Source: Pseudovibrio sp947494035 (GTDB lineage Bacteria > Pseudomonadota > Alphaproteobacteria > Rhizobiales > Stappiaceae). From it: a DNA stretch of 64,000 nucleotides. The translations under genes were made by a program, and so were the position numbers. The notes beneath the pieces are model-generated. The model was not told the DNA's origin and made no database searches. It saw only the letters and a list, made by a program, of their open reading frames with translations. The stretch covers positions 1 to 64,000 of the forward strand of contig CANLTN010000021.1 in assembly GCA_947494035.1 (NCBI GenBank). Direction: 5' to 3'. Of this stretch, positions 1 to 8,334 are shown one piece after another (the first letter of the stretch is position 1; the number at the start of each line of letters is the position of its first letter).

Positions 1-321
1 CATTCGCCAATAACGTTCGAGAGACAGCAAAGAGAAATTGAGATGAAGTCTCTCCACTTTTCTTAGGCCAATCCACCAGCTCTAGATCGCGTGGTATGTC
101 TTTTCTGAGCCATTAGCCCAAAGTAGTTCGTTGGATCGTCAGGGTAGCTGTTTGGTATCAGATCTTCGCCGAATGGTGAGCGTCCGAAAGTACAAGAAAC
201 GAGGTGGAGTGCAGCTAACCATTGGTGTTTCCAAAAGCTATGCCGGTTGATTTTAGGCAACATAAATTTGCGCGGTTGACGTGCAAATGTGGGCAAAAGC
301 TTAGATGGAAACAAACAAACA
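1..321. other. Gene-free left edge
   Basis: No convincing gene is seen. A 93-codon open frame on the minus strand has no recognisable domain, and its composition does not look coding. The stretch presumably holds the promoter of the quinone reductase that follows, but no clear -35/-10 pair could be picked out. Confidence 0.5.
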
Positions 322-930
322 ATGAGTAATGTCTTTATTATCAACGGACACCAACCCTACCCTTCTTCGCCAGGTAAATTAAACGCATCGCTTGTTGAAC
401 GCGCTCACAGATATTTTGAGACAGAGGGATGCGATACTCGCGTTACCAAGGTTGCGCAGGGCTATGATCCGGAGCGCGAGGTGAGCAATCATCAATGGGC
501 GGACGTTGTCATCATGCAGTTTCCTGTCAACTGGATGGGAGTGCCGTGGTTATTCAAGAAGTATATAGATCAGGTATACAGCGCTGGATCGAACGGTCGG
601 TTGTATAATGGTGATGGTCGGACCACCATGTCACCCAAAGCCAACTACGGTACGGGCGGAGCTCTTGCTGGTACGAAATATATGCTGTCGGTGACGTTCA
701 ACGCACCGCGTGAAGCGTTTAATGACCCTGAGCAACCGCTCTTTCAAGGGCTGTCCGTTGATGACCTCTTGCTTCCCATGCATCTGAATGCAAGGTTTTT
801 CAGTATGGCAAAACTGCCAACATTTGCGGCGTTCGATGTCAAAAAAGATCCTGAAATTGACAGCGACTTTGCGCGCTTCGACACGCATTTACGCACGGTC
901 TTTCCGAGTTGCTCTAAGGTTGCAATGTGA
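322..930 (+). CDS. mdaB: MdaB-like NAD(P)H:quinone reductase
   Basis: This 202-residue flavodoxin-fold protein closely follows the MdaB family, whose members reduce quinones by two electrons using NAD(P)H and FAD and so limit redox cycling in the cytoplasm. The N-terminus (SNVFIINGHQPY) is the nucleotide-binding strand and loop. WADVVIMQFPVNWMGVPW corresponds to the MdaB segment around WMGAPW, and KKYIDQVY, DGRT and KYMLSVTFNAP are also family-typical. Length is normal (E. coli MdaB has 193 residues). An in-frame upstream start at 289 is possible, but the family N-terminus begins at the ATG at 322. No neighbour gives functional context. Confidence 0.88.
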   Translation: MSNVFIINGHQPYPSSPGKLNASLVERAHRYFETEGCDTRVTKVAQGYDPEREVSNHQWADVVIMQFPVNWMGVPWLFKKYIDQVYSAGSNGRLYNGDGRTTMSPKANYGTGGALAGTKYMLSVTFNAPREAFNDPEQPLFQGLSVDDLLLPMHLNARFFSMAKLPTFAAFDVKKDPEIDSDFARFDTHLRTVFPSCSKVAM

Positions 931-983
931 CGTGGTCCTATTGTGACCATTGTGGGCTAGCTAAGGAGTGATATTGAACGCTA

Positions 984-1122
984 ATGAAACAAAGCGCTAC
1001 TCCTGTGTGGTCAGACTGCCTCTGGTAAGTCTACGCTCCTCTCTCATCATATCAGTGAACTGGATGTTTTTCTGATCGATCAAGATGAATGGCTTGCAAC
1101 ACTATTTTCCGGCTGCCACTAA
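984..1122 (+). pseudogene. Broken P-loop kinase remnant
   Basis: A ribosome-binding site (AAGGAG, 963-968) precedes an ATG at 984, but the coding frame that follows lies one base out of phase. The frame starting at 988 reads NKALLLCGQTASGKSTLL and then FLIDQDEWLATLF before a stop at 1120. GQTASGKST is a Walker A loop, and the IDQDEW segment resembles small AAA/zeta-toxin-like kinases that phosphorylate small molecules. Removing one A from the AAA after the ATG would restore an in-frame start, giving about 45 residues. That is far short of the usual 150-180, so the gene is both frameshifted and truncated. Substrate cannot be inferred. Confidence 0.6.
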
Positions 1123-1243
1123 AACAGTGCAGTTTTAACGCAACTCCACCCCTTTTACAGACCAATGTACTTCAGGTTGTTTTAAGAACGGCCTGCTTCT
1201 TACTCAACGCAGTTGGACAAGACGGGCCTGAGTTGGTCGTGTG

Positions 1244-2425
1244 ATGAATTCTATATTAGCGTTCGCAGTGCTTGCCTTGATAGTCGCTGCTGGTGACATG
1301 GTGGCGACAAAAACCAAAGGCGTGATCCCGTCACTCTTCTTTGCCAGCCTGCTGATCCTATTGGGGTTCTGGTTCATAATCCCCGAAGACATATTTGAAG
1401 CAGCTGGTTTAAGTTCAATTGCACCAGTGCTTCTGTATCTCGCCTATGTCCACCTTGGCTCACTACTTGATTTGCGGGAGCTGTCGCGGCAATGGGTGAC
1501 GGTTCTAATCTCTCTGGGGGCAATGGCAGGTGCAACTTTGCTTGTGCTGGTGCTCGGGATACCTCTCTTAGGGTATCAGATCACGATCGCTGGGGCTGGA
1601 CCCATCACCGGGGGCATAATTTCAGCGCTGATCGTGAATGAAAAGGCAGCTTCCATTGGCCTTCCTGATCTGGGCTTATTCGCAACGCTCATCATAATAA
1701 CCCAAGGTTTCGTGGGGTATCCACTCTCGGCCATTTTATTACGGCGCGAAGCCAAAAGGGTTTTACAAGACCACTTTCAGGCTGGTGAGCCGGGGCCGAT
1801 TGCTCCGGAAGCAAAGGTTAAACCAGAGAAAAAGTACCTGATCCCACAATTGCCGAAGGGCTATGAAACAGCTTCAGTCCACTTATTGAGAGTCTCCTGT
1901 GTTGCCTTGCTGGCGATCTACCTAAGCCACCTAATTAATTCTTGGATTAGTATTCATCCAGCAGTGTTTTGCTTGATGTTTGGTATGTTGGCTGCCGAAC
2001 TTGGCTGGATTAAAAGAGCGCCTCTTACAGAGGGAAATTCATTTGGCTTCGCCATGTTTGTCATTGTCGCCTACCTGATCACCAGCCTGCATAGCCTGAC
2101 GCCAGAACGACTTGGAGAAATTCTAGTGCCGCTCCTTGTCATAATTGGGCTCGGATCTGTTGGCTTAATGTTAGGAAGCTTGATCATTGGTAGGTTCTTG
2201 AAGGTCTCACCAAGCATGGCGGTAACTGTTGGTCTTACAGCGCTTTACGGTTTTCCCGGCACCTACCTTTTGGCAGAGGAGGCCGCCAAAGGTGCTTCTC
2301 ATACCGAGGAGGAGTACAAGTTTCTTCTGGGTTGGCTATTACCGAAGATGTTAGTTGCTGGGTTAGTTACGCTGGATCTAATCTCCGTTATCATAACAAG
2401 TATATTGATGAATTATCTAAGTTGA
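1244..2425 (+). CDS. GltS-like polytopic membrane protein
   Basis: The 393-residue protein is almost entirely hydrophobic, with about ten predicted membrane segments and one charged cytoplasmic loop near residues 170-205 (RREAKR to KPEKKY). Its general pattern, including a glycine-rich GPITGGIISA segment in the first half and GLTALYGFPGTYLLAEE in the second, resembles the Na+/glutamate symporter (GltS)-like group of secondary carriers. The substrate is not determinable from sequence. A GTG directly precedes the chosen ATG. No strong ribosome-binding site is visible. It stands alone on its strand, between the kinase remnant and an MFS gene 176 bases downstream. Confidence 0.6.
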   Translation: MNSILAFAVLALIVAAGDMVATKTKGVIPSLFFASLLILLGFWFIIPEDIFEAAGLSSIAPVLLYLAYVHLGSLLDLRELSRQWVTVLISLGAMAGATLLVLVLGIPLLGYQITIAGAGPITGGIISALIVNEKAASIGLPDLGLFATLIIITQGFVGYPLSAILLRREAKRVLQDHFQAGEPGPIAPEAKVKPEKKYLIPQLPKGYETASVHLLRVSCVALLAIYLSHLINSWISIHPAVFCLMFGMLAAELGWIKRAPLTEGNSFGFAMFVIVAYLITSLHSLTPERLGEILVPLLVIIGLGSVGLMLGSLIIGRFLKVSPSMAVTVGLTALYGFPGTYLLAEEAAKGASHTEEEYKFLLGWLLPKMLVAGLVTLDLISVIITSILMNYLS

Positions 2426-2601
2426 GTTTACCCTGATATCCAGCAAAATGTGTGGTCCAGCAATGACGCATGACGTATTCTCATCTTGTTGTGCGTATAT
2501 CTCTCGAAGTTCTAGGTGATCCGGTGGGCAAGGGAGTTGCTCATTGTGTGGAATTGATTAGGTTGTTGGTTCCCTCCTGTATTCTTTGAGAGATTTTCAT
2601 T

Positions 2602-3819
2602 ATGGCTCATACTCTGGCGGCTCCGTTGATTGATGACGGATTAGCAAAGCGGAATGCGTTATTTTTGGCGCTTGCGCAGGCGTTTGCTGGTGGTGTGCCT
2701 CCTATTATTTTTGCGACCACATCCATTCTTGCTTCTGTTCTTCTGGTTGAAGATAAGTCGCTGGCAACCTTGCCTGTGACTGCTTTTGTGTTAGGCACGG
2801 CCATTGGTACGTTGCCAGCTGGTATGATCATGCGCAGTTTTGGGCGTCGTGCGGGACTGGTTGGGGCGTTGTTGTTTGGGGTGCTGTGTGCCCTGCTGGC
2901 CTCCTATGCTGCTTATATCGGCAGCTTTGTGCTGCTGTGCGTTTCTACACTTGGTAGTGGATTTGTGATGGCCTTTACCCAGCAGGCGCGTTTTGCGGCG
3001 GCGGATACGGCCAGTGCTGCATTCAAACCCAAAGCGATTTCTTGGGTTTTGACGGGTGGTATTCTCGCAGGTGTCGTTGGACCGCAGACGGTTATTCTGA
3101 CCCAGGGCATGTTTGAGCCCTTCCTTTTTGTGGGCACCTACCTTGCGCAAGCGGTCCTGATGCTTATCGGGTTGTTTTTTGTGGCGTTTTTGGAAATACC
3201 TTTGCCGCCGAAGATGGAAAAGCATGAACGTGGGCGGCCGCTCTCCGAGATTTTGAAGCAACAAAAGTTCTTTGTGGCGGTATCGTGTGGAATGATCAGT
3301 TACGCGATCATGAATTTGATCATGACATCTGCACCGCTTGCCATGGTCGGGTGCGGGCTGACCAACTCAGATGCGGCCCTTGGTATCCAGTGGCATGTGA
3401 TTGCCATGTTTGCGCCGAGTTTTATTACGGGGAGTCTGATCACCCGATTCGGTCATGGGCCGGTGATTGGTGCCGGATTTGTGCTTTATGCGGTGTGCGC
3501 GCTGATTGGCCTGACCGGGCTAGAGCGTTGGATTTTCTGGAGTTCCCTGATTTTTCTTGGTCTTGGCTGGAACCTGTCGTTTGTGGGAGCGTCCGCATTG
3601 CTTACGCAAACCTACCGAGCAGAAGAACAGAACAGAGTCCAGTCCATAAATGACTTCTTCGTCTTTGGTTTAGTGGCAACGGCCTCGTTTTCCTCAGGGA
3701 AATTGTTAAACGTGTTTGGGTGGCAAACGGTCAACCTAATGGTGTTCCCGTTTGTTGTGTTATGTCTAATTCTCGTTGTGTCACTGATGTTTACTGCAAA
3801 GCGTGAAGTTAAAGTTTGA
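2602..3819 (+). CDS. MFS transporter
   Basis: A 405-residue protein with about twelve hydrophobic segments in two halves, typical of the major facilitator superfamily in the inner membrane. The loop between segments 2 and 3 carries a recognisable but weak MFS A-motif (GTLPAGMIMRSFGRRAG), and the central cytoplasmic loop (PPKMEKHERGRPLSEILKQQ) separates the halves. Such single-gene MFS proteins commonly export small molecules or drugs; nothing here identifies a substrate. The gene has its own upstream gap of 176 bases and no transcriptional partner. Confidence 0.8.
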   Translation: MAHTLAAPLIDDGLAKRNALFLALAQAFAGGVPPIIFATTSILASVLLVEDKSLATLPVTAFVLGTAIGTLPAGMIMRSFGRRAGLVGALLFGVLCALLASYAAYIGSFVLLCVSTLGSGFVMAFTQQARFAAADTASAAFKPKAISWVLTGGILAGVVGPQTVILTQGMFEPFLFVGTYLAQAVLMLIGLFFVAFLEIPLPPKMEKHERGRPLSEILKQQKFFVAVSCGMISYAIMNLIMTSAPLAMVGCGLTNSDAALGIQWHVIAMFAPSFITGSLITRFGHGPVIGAGFVLYAVCALIGLTGLERWIFWSSLIFLGLGWNLSFVGASALLTQTYRAEEQNRVQSINDFFVFGLVATASFSSGKLLNVFGWQTVNLMVFPFVVLCLILVVSLMFTAKREVKV

Positions 3820-3864
3820 GTAATTCCAAATAACTCAGGCTCTTTTAGCATAGGTGTTTCCTTC

Positions 3865-3915
3865 CACTATCCCTCAAAAGCAACTTGACGGATAGTGACA
3901 GGTATATACCGTCAC
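3865..3915. promoter_or_regulatory. Overlapping dyads upstream of hppA
   Basis: Two dyad symmetries overlap 85-135 bases before the hppA start. CACTATCC (3865-3872) pairs with GGATAGTG (3890-3897). GTGAC-A-GGTATATACC-GTCAC (3895-3915) is a near-perfect 21-base palindrome. Neither is followed by a T run, so they look more like operator sites than terminators. The binding protein is unknown. Confidence 0.4.
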
Positions 3916-3999
3916 TGCGTGGGAGAATTTACACAAGTGCAGTGCGGTTTTTGCTACAAACAAATACATAAGTAGCAGGGTACCCTTAGGGGAGGAAAT

Positions 4000-6129
4000 A
4001 TGACTGAACTTATCGTTACCATCGTGTGCGGTCTGCTCTCTGTCGTTTACGGCATTTGGGCAATTCGTAGCGTGATGGCTGCTGACACTGGCTCTGCGAA
4101 GATGCAGGAAATTGCAGGTGCCATTCAAGAGGGCGCGCAGGCGTACCTCACTCGTCAGTACACCAGTGTAGCGCTTGTTGGCGTTGTTATCTTTTTGATC
4201 GTTGCTTACCTGTTGTCCATTACGGTGGCTATCGGGTTTGTGATCGGGGCTGTTCTTTCCGGCACCGCAGGATTTATCGGAATGCTCGTTTCCGTACGAG
4301 CGAACGTTCGCACTGCACAAGCTGCAAGTCAGAGCCTTGGGGCAGGGCTTTCTATTGCATTCCGTTCCGGTGCGATTACCGGGATGTTTGTTGCTGGCCT
4401 CGCTCTTTTGGGCGTGGCTGTTTATTACCTGATCCTCACCGGACCAATGGGTATTGAACCAACATCACGTACGGTGATTGATGCACTTGTGGCTCTTGGC
4501 TTTGGTGCCTCGCTGATCTCCATCTTCGCCCGTCTTGGCGGTGGTATCTTTACAAAAGGTGCTGATGTTGGCGGTGATCTGGTGGGTAAGGTTGAAGCTG
4601 GCATCCCTGAGGATGATCCACGTAACCCGGCAACAATTGCAGATAACGTTGGCGACAACGTTGGTGATTGTGCGGGTATGGCCGCTGACTTGTTTGAAAC
4701 CTATGCTGTGACGCTTGTTGCAACCATGGTTCTGGCAGCAATCTATTTTGCTGGTACACCAGATTTGCAGTCTGCAATGCTGTACCCAATGCTGATCTGT
4801 GGTGTTTGCTCTGTAGCATCCATTATTGGTACGTTCTTCGTACGTCTTGGTGCTTCCAACTCCATTATGGGTGCGCTGTATAAAGGCTTCATCGCAACTG
4901 CGGTAATTTCGCTGATCATTCTCTATCCGCTGACCTATTGGGTCTTTGGCGGTATGGATACGGTCCTGACCATGAGCAATGGTGTCAGCTTTACGCCGAT
5001 GGCCTTGTATCTTTGTGGTGTCACTGGTCTTGTGGTGACAGGTCTGATTATCTGGATCACTGAATATTATACTGGTACCAACTTCCGTCCTGTGCAGTCG
5101 ATTGCTCGTGCTTCACAAACGGGTCATGGAACCAACGTTATTCAGGGTCTTGCGGTTTCCATGGAATCTACCGCGCTTCCTGCTCTGGTGATCATTGCCG
5201 GCATTATTGTGACGTTCCAGCTCGCTGGTTTGTTTGGTATCGCGATTGCGGTGACAACGATGCTCGCGTTGGCTGGTATGGTTGTGGCGTTGGATGCGTT
5301 TGGACCCGTGACGGATAATGCTGGCGGTATTGCTGAAATGGCAAACCTGCCTGCCGAAGTTCGCGAGACAACTGATGCGCTCGATGCTGTTGGTAACACC
5401 ACAAAGGCTGTCACCAAGGGATACGCGATTGGTTCTGCTGGTCTTGGTGCTCTGGTGCTGTTCACGGCCTATACGGAGGATCTGAAGTTCTTCGTGGCGA
5501 ACTCTGATCAGTTCCCTTACTTTCAGGGTATGACCGAGGCGTCCATCGACTTCTCACTGTCCAACCCATATGTGGTGGTGGGTCTGTTCTTTGGTGGTCT
5601 TCTGCCATTCCTGTTTGGCGGCATGGCCATGACGGCAGTTGGCCGTGCAGCAGGTGCTGTGGTTGAGGAAGTTCGCCGTCAGTTTAAAGAACATCCCGGC
5701 ATCATGAAGGGGGAAGTTCGCCCTGATTATGGCCGTGCTGTTGATATGCTGACCAAGGCTGCCATCAAGGAAATGATTATTCCTAGTATGCTGCCTGTGC
5801 TGTCTCCAATTGTCATTTACTTCGTGATTGAAGCGATTGCTGGCAAAGCAAATGCCTTCGCATCACTGGGCGCAATGTTGCTTGGTGTTATTGTGACAGG
5901 GCTGTTTGTTGCGCTTTCCATGACTGCTGGTGGTGGTGCCTGGGACAACGCCAAGAAGTATATTGAAGATGGTCATTACGGTGGCAAGGGCTCCGAGGCT
6001 CATAAAGCTGCGGTGACTGGCGACACTGTTGGTGATCCCTACAAGGACACTGCAGGCCCAGCTGTGAACCCGATGATCAAGATCACAAACATTGTTGCTC
6101 TTCTGCTTCTGGCAGTGCTGGCGCACTAG
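4000..6129 (+). CDS. hppA: Membrane-bound proton-pumping pyrophosphatase
   Basis: HppA hydrolyses pyrophosphate and pumps protons across the inner membrane, recovering energy from biosynthetic PPi. The 709-residue length and roughly 16 membrane helices fit the family. The substrate-binding signature DVGGDLVGKVEAGIPEDDPR lies near residue 188, followed by acidic DNVGDNVGD motifs, and a second acidic cluster (DAFGPVTDNAGGIAEM) lies near residue 430. The GNTTKA motif near residue 465 has Lys where K+-dependent enzymes have Ala, so this should be a K+-independent pump. A strong GGGGAGGAAAT site precedes the ATG. The gene stands alone and ends in a terminator. Confidence 0.97.
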   Translation: MTELIVTIVCGLLSVVYGIWAIRSVMAADTGSAKMQEIAGAIQEGAQAYLTRQYTSVALVGVVIFLIVAYLLSITVAIGFVIGAVLSGTAGFIGMLVSVRANVRTAQAASQSLGAGLSIAFRSGAITGMFVAGLALLGVAVYYLILTGPMGIEPTSRTVIDALVALGFGASLISIFARLGGGIFTKGADVGGDLVGKVEAGIPEDDPRNPATIADNVGDNVGDCAGMAADLFETYAVTLVATMVLAAIYFAGTPDLQSAMLYPMLICGVCSVASIIGTFFVRLGASNSIMGALYKGFIATAVISLIILYPLTYWVFGGMDTVLTMSNGVSFTPMALYLCGVTGLVVTGLIIWITEYYTGTNFRPVQSIARASQTGHGTNVIQGLAVSMESTALPALVIIAGIIVTFQLAGLFGIAIAVTTMLALAGMVVALDAFGPVTDNAGGIAEMANLPAEVRETTDALDAVGNTTKAVTKGYAIGSAGLGALVLFTAYTEDLKFFVANSDQFPYFQGMTEASIDFSLSNPYVVVGLFFGGLLPFLFGGMAMTAVGRAAGAVVEEVRRQFKEHPGIMKGEVRPDYGRAVDMLTKAAIKEMIIPSMLPVLSPIVIYFVIEAIAGKANAFASLGAMLLGVIVTGLFVALSMTAGGGAWDNAKKYIEDGHYGGKGSEAHKAAVTGDTVGDPYKDTAGPAVNPMIKITNIVALLLLAVLAH

Positions 6130-6174
6130 TTTGGCAGGGAAACGTCATTAGCTGATCTGATTTAAAAACCAAGA

Positions 6175-6204
6175 AGCCCGGTTCTGGACAGGACCGGGCT
6201 TTTT
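6175..6204 (+). terminator. hppA terminator
   Basis: A ten-pair stem (AGCCCGGTTC with GGACCGGGCT, one G-T pair) is followed by a run of T. It lies about 45 bases after the hppA stop. Confidence 0.8.
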
Positions 6205-6429
6205 GCTGCCGCGGTTCGGGACGGTTCAGAACTTGGCCGAGAGCTTGGTGCCGTAGGGCTGAGTGTTGATTGCCTGCTGAGGGGAAATCTTGGCAGGCCT
6301 CCACGGGGTCAGTCTCTGGCCTCTGTATTCCTTTATGGGGGATGGCGCAGGTGTTCTAGCTGGCTTCTCGATTTGTTGGGGTTGTCGATCCCTAGCTATA
6401 GCCAGTCATTGTTGAGCTGGGCACAAAAA
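6205..6429. other. Gap between convergent hppA and bamE
   Basis: The remainder of the 350-base space between the two convergent genes holds no open frame with coding character and no recognised RNA gene. Confidence 0.5.
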
Positions 6430-6456
6430 AACGGCGCTTGCAGCAAGCGCCGTTTT
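6424..6456 (-). terminator. bamE terminator
   Basis: A perfect 11-base inverted repeat (AACGGCGCTTG with CAAGCGCCGTT) has a three-base loop. Read on the minus strand it ends in seven T, which places it as the terminator of the leftward bamE gene. A short T run on the other side may also let it work rightward. Confidence 0.85.
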
Positions 6457-6479
6457 CTTAAATTGTGGCTGGGTCGGGC

Positions 6480-6926
6480 TTAGAGGCCGACTGTTGGATT
6501 TGCAGCTCCGCGCAGGATCTGCGTCAGGAGACCGTAGTCAGCACCGCCGGTGCGTGTTTTGCGGCCGAGGTAATCAAAGACTCTCCCGTCTTCAATGCCA
6601 TAGTCGGCAACATCCTTCACGTAACCATCATTATCAAAATAAACTGCGACAACCCGTTGATCTACGATAGACGGGGTCCAGAACGCCACTGTTTCGCTCT
6701 TTTGAGAGATATAATAGTAAGCTTCTCCGTCCAGATTAGATGTCGTGGACGGGCTACCAAGGAGGAGTTCTACCTGCTCGCGGCTAGAACCGACTTGAAC
6801 ATCTTGAATTGCATCAGGTGAAACCACCTGACCATGCGTTAGTGTCTGGGTGAAGCAGCCGGCAAGTGGCAGGCTCAAAAAAGCGAGGAACACAGTACGG
6901 CGTGCAAATGCGAACATTCCAAACAT
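6480..6926 (-). CDS. bamE: BamE outer-membrane assembly lipoprotein
   Basis: BamE is a small lipoprotein subunit of the BAM complex that inserts beta-barrel proteins into the outer membrane. The 148-residue product has a signal peptide ending in a lipobox (SLPLAGC), then the SmpA/OmlA domain: DIQDVQVGSSREQVELLLGSP-like helices, YYYISQKSETVAFW, and RVVAVYFDNDGYVKDV strands. An open frame extends further upstream, but its first 51 codons lack a signal peptide and overlap the divergent gene, so the start is placed at 6926 (an alternative Met lies at 6917). It is divergent from the bc1 chaperone gene. Confidence 0.88.
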   Translation of the reverse strand: MFGMFAFARRTVFLAFLSLPLAGCFTQTLTHGQVVSPDAIQDVQVGSSREQVELLLGSPSTTSNLDGEAYYYISQKSETVAFWTPSIVDQRVVAVYFDNDGYVKDVADYGIEDGRVFDYLGRKTRTGGADYGLLTQILRGAANPTVGL

Positions 6927-7044
6927 CCTGTTGGCTTGCAAATGCCGGTAAAATGCAGCAAGCAAGCGGTTTAGATTCAGACTTGTGCTTATGCCATCCG
7001 CGTGGCAGGGACACAAGTAACCCGATAAGCGCAAGAGAGGTGCC

Positions 7045-7605
7045 ATGATCTTCGGATTACTCCGTCGACGAAAAGACACATCCGTCAGAACAACTTATGA
7101 GCGGATCGTCGCGCAGGCACGACTACCAGTGTTTTATGAGCACTATGGTATACCTGATACGAGCGAAGGTCGCTTCGAGATGATTGTTTTGCACGCTTTT
7201 TGTGTATTTCACCGCTTAAGAGGCGAAGATAAGGCGGCAAGGAAATTTGCACAGGCTGTATTTGATTATTTTTTTCAGGATATGGATCAGAGCATGCGGG
7301 AGCTGGGTATCGGCGACGAAGGTGTGCGTAAACGTGTCCGAATTATGGTCGAATCGTTTTATGGACGCACGTCCAGCTATATGGATGCTTTGGATAACAA
7401 AGATAATGAGGCTCTATTTGAAGCCTTTGTGAGAAACATATATGGCGAGCGCGGCGAAGCTGTTGCGATAAGAGCGCTGGTTCATTACATGAATGAAGCT
7501 GTGGAAGGACTTGCTGCCCTTCCAACAAAACAAATTCTTGCGGGCGACGTCAAATTTGTGGCTCCAAAAACAGAACTGATAAGGGAAACCGCCAGCGATG
7601 GCTGA
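7045..7605 (+). CDS. CBP3/UQCC1-like cytochrome bc1 chaperone
   Basis: The 186-residue protein matches the ubiquinol-cytochrome c chaperone family (CBP3 in yeast, UQCC1 in animals). That family helps synthesis and assembly of cytochrome b in respiratory complex III. Family features seen are YERIVAQARLPVFYEHYGIPDT near the N-terminus, RFEMIVLHAFCVFHRL, and AVFDYFFQDMDQSMRELGIGD followed by VRKRVRIMVESFYGR. It overlaps the next gene by eight bases, which implies translational coupling. A GAGAGGT site lies just before the ATG. The bacterial role is inferred from the mitochondrial homologues. Confidence 0.88.
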   Translation: MIFGLLRRRKDTSVRTTYERIVAQARLPVFYEHYGIPDTSEGRFEMIVLHAFCVFHRLRGEDKAARKFAQAVFDYFFQDMDQSMRELGIGDEGVRKRVRIMVESFYGRTSSYMDALDNKDNEALFEAFVRNIYGERGEAVAIRALVHYMNEAVEGLAALPTKQILAGDVKFVAPKTELIRETASDG

Positions 7606-8167
7606 AGTTGAACACCCGTGGGCCTATCTATTTGATGCGACGCGTCTTGGGAACAAACCTAAACATGTAAAACTCACGCTCGATGAGAACGAGCGGGCGC
7701 AGTTCGCGAAGGCCTATGATCTGCTCGATCTGCCTGAGTTTGAAGCCCAACTTGAGGTGCGTCCGTGGCGCCGCGATGGATTGGCTGTGCGTGGTCATAT
7801 TCGCGCCAAAGCTATACAGCAATGTGTGGTGACACTTGAAGCCGTTGATTGCATGATTGACGAGGAGTTTGATCGCACGTTTTTGCCAGAGCAAGATTCC
7901 CGCGGACGTCGTCAAAACGATGATACGCTGGAAGTTGATCTGGATGTAAATGAAGGTGATCCACCGGACTATTTTGATGGTCCGCAGGTGGACCTGGGCG
8001 CAGTTATTTGCGAACATTTTGCTTTGGGTCTAAATCCGTTCCCGCGGGCGGAAGGGGTTGTGATGGATGATCAATACGCACCGGACCCAGAGGAAGAACA
8101 GAAACAGGATGAGAAGGACAAGCCTTCTCCCTTCGCGGCTCTTGAAGCTTTGAAGGTCAAAAAATAA
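7598..8167 (+). CDS. DUF177 (YceD) family protein
   Basis: A 189-residue soluble protein of the YceD/DUF177 family, known for its place beside ribosomal protein L32 and fatty-acid genes and for a role in 23S rRNA maturation in plants and bacteria. The core is the VRGHIRAKAIQQCVVTLE segment with its conserved Cys, then EEFDRTFLPE, VDLGAVICEHFALGLNPFPR, and an acidic-basic tail. Translation is coupled to the upstream chaperone gene. The usual neighbour rpmF is absent: only 167 bases separate this gene from plsX, with no L32-like frame. Confidence 0.85.
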   Translation: MAEVEHPWAYLFDATRLGNKPKHVKLTLDENERAQFAKAYDLLDLPEFEAQLEVRPWRRDGLAVRGHIRAKAIQQCVVTLEAVDCMIDEEFDRTFLPEQDSRGRRQNDDTLEVDLDVNEGDPPDYFDGPQVDLGAVICEHFALGLNPFPRAEGVVMDDQYAPDPEEEQKQDEKDKPSPFAALEALKVKK

Positions 8168-8334
8168 CATTGAGGTCGCTGCAAAGGTTTTTTGGTAGTG
8201 GGTGTTGCGAGACGTTTATAATCGGGTATCTTCGCGACGCGCATTTTCATTGAACGTGGGAAAAGTGCTCTTAACTATTTCAAGGTCTACCGATACAAGG
8301 ACAGACTTTGTTGGGACAAGGCAAGAAATTGGAA

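Noticed and set aside
63..344. Minus-strand frame of 93 codons at the left edge
   Set aside because: No recognisable domain, and it overlaps the start of the well-supported mdaB gene.
3885..3913. TTGACG before hppA as a sigma-70 -35 box
   Set aside because: The sequence 17 bases downstream (ACCGTC) is not a -10 box; TATATA lies only about 12 bases away, too close.
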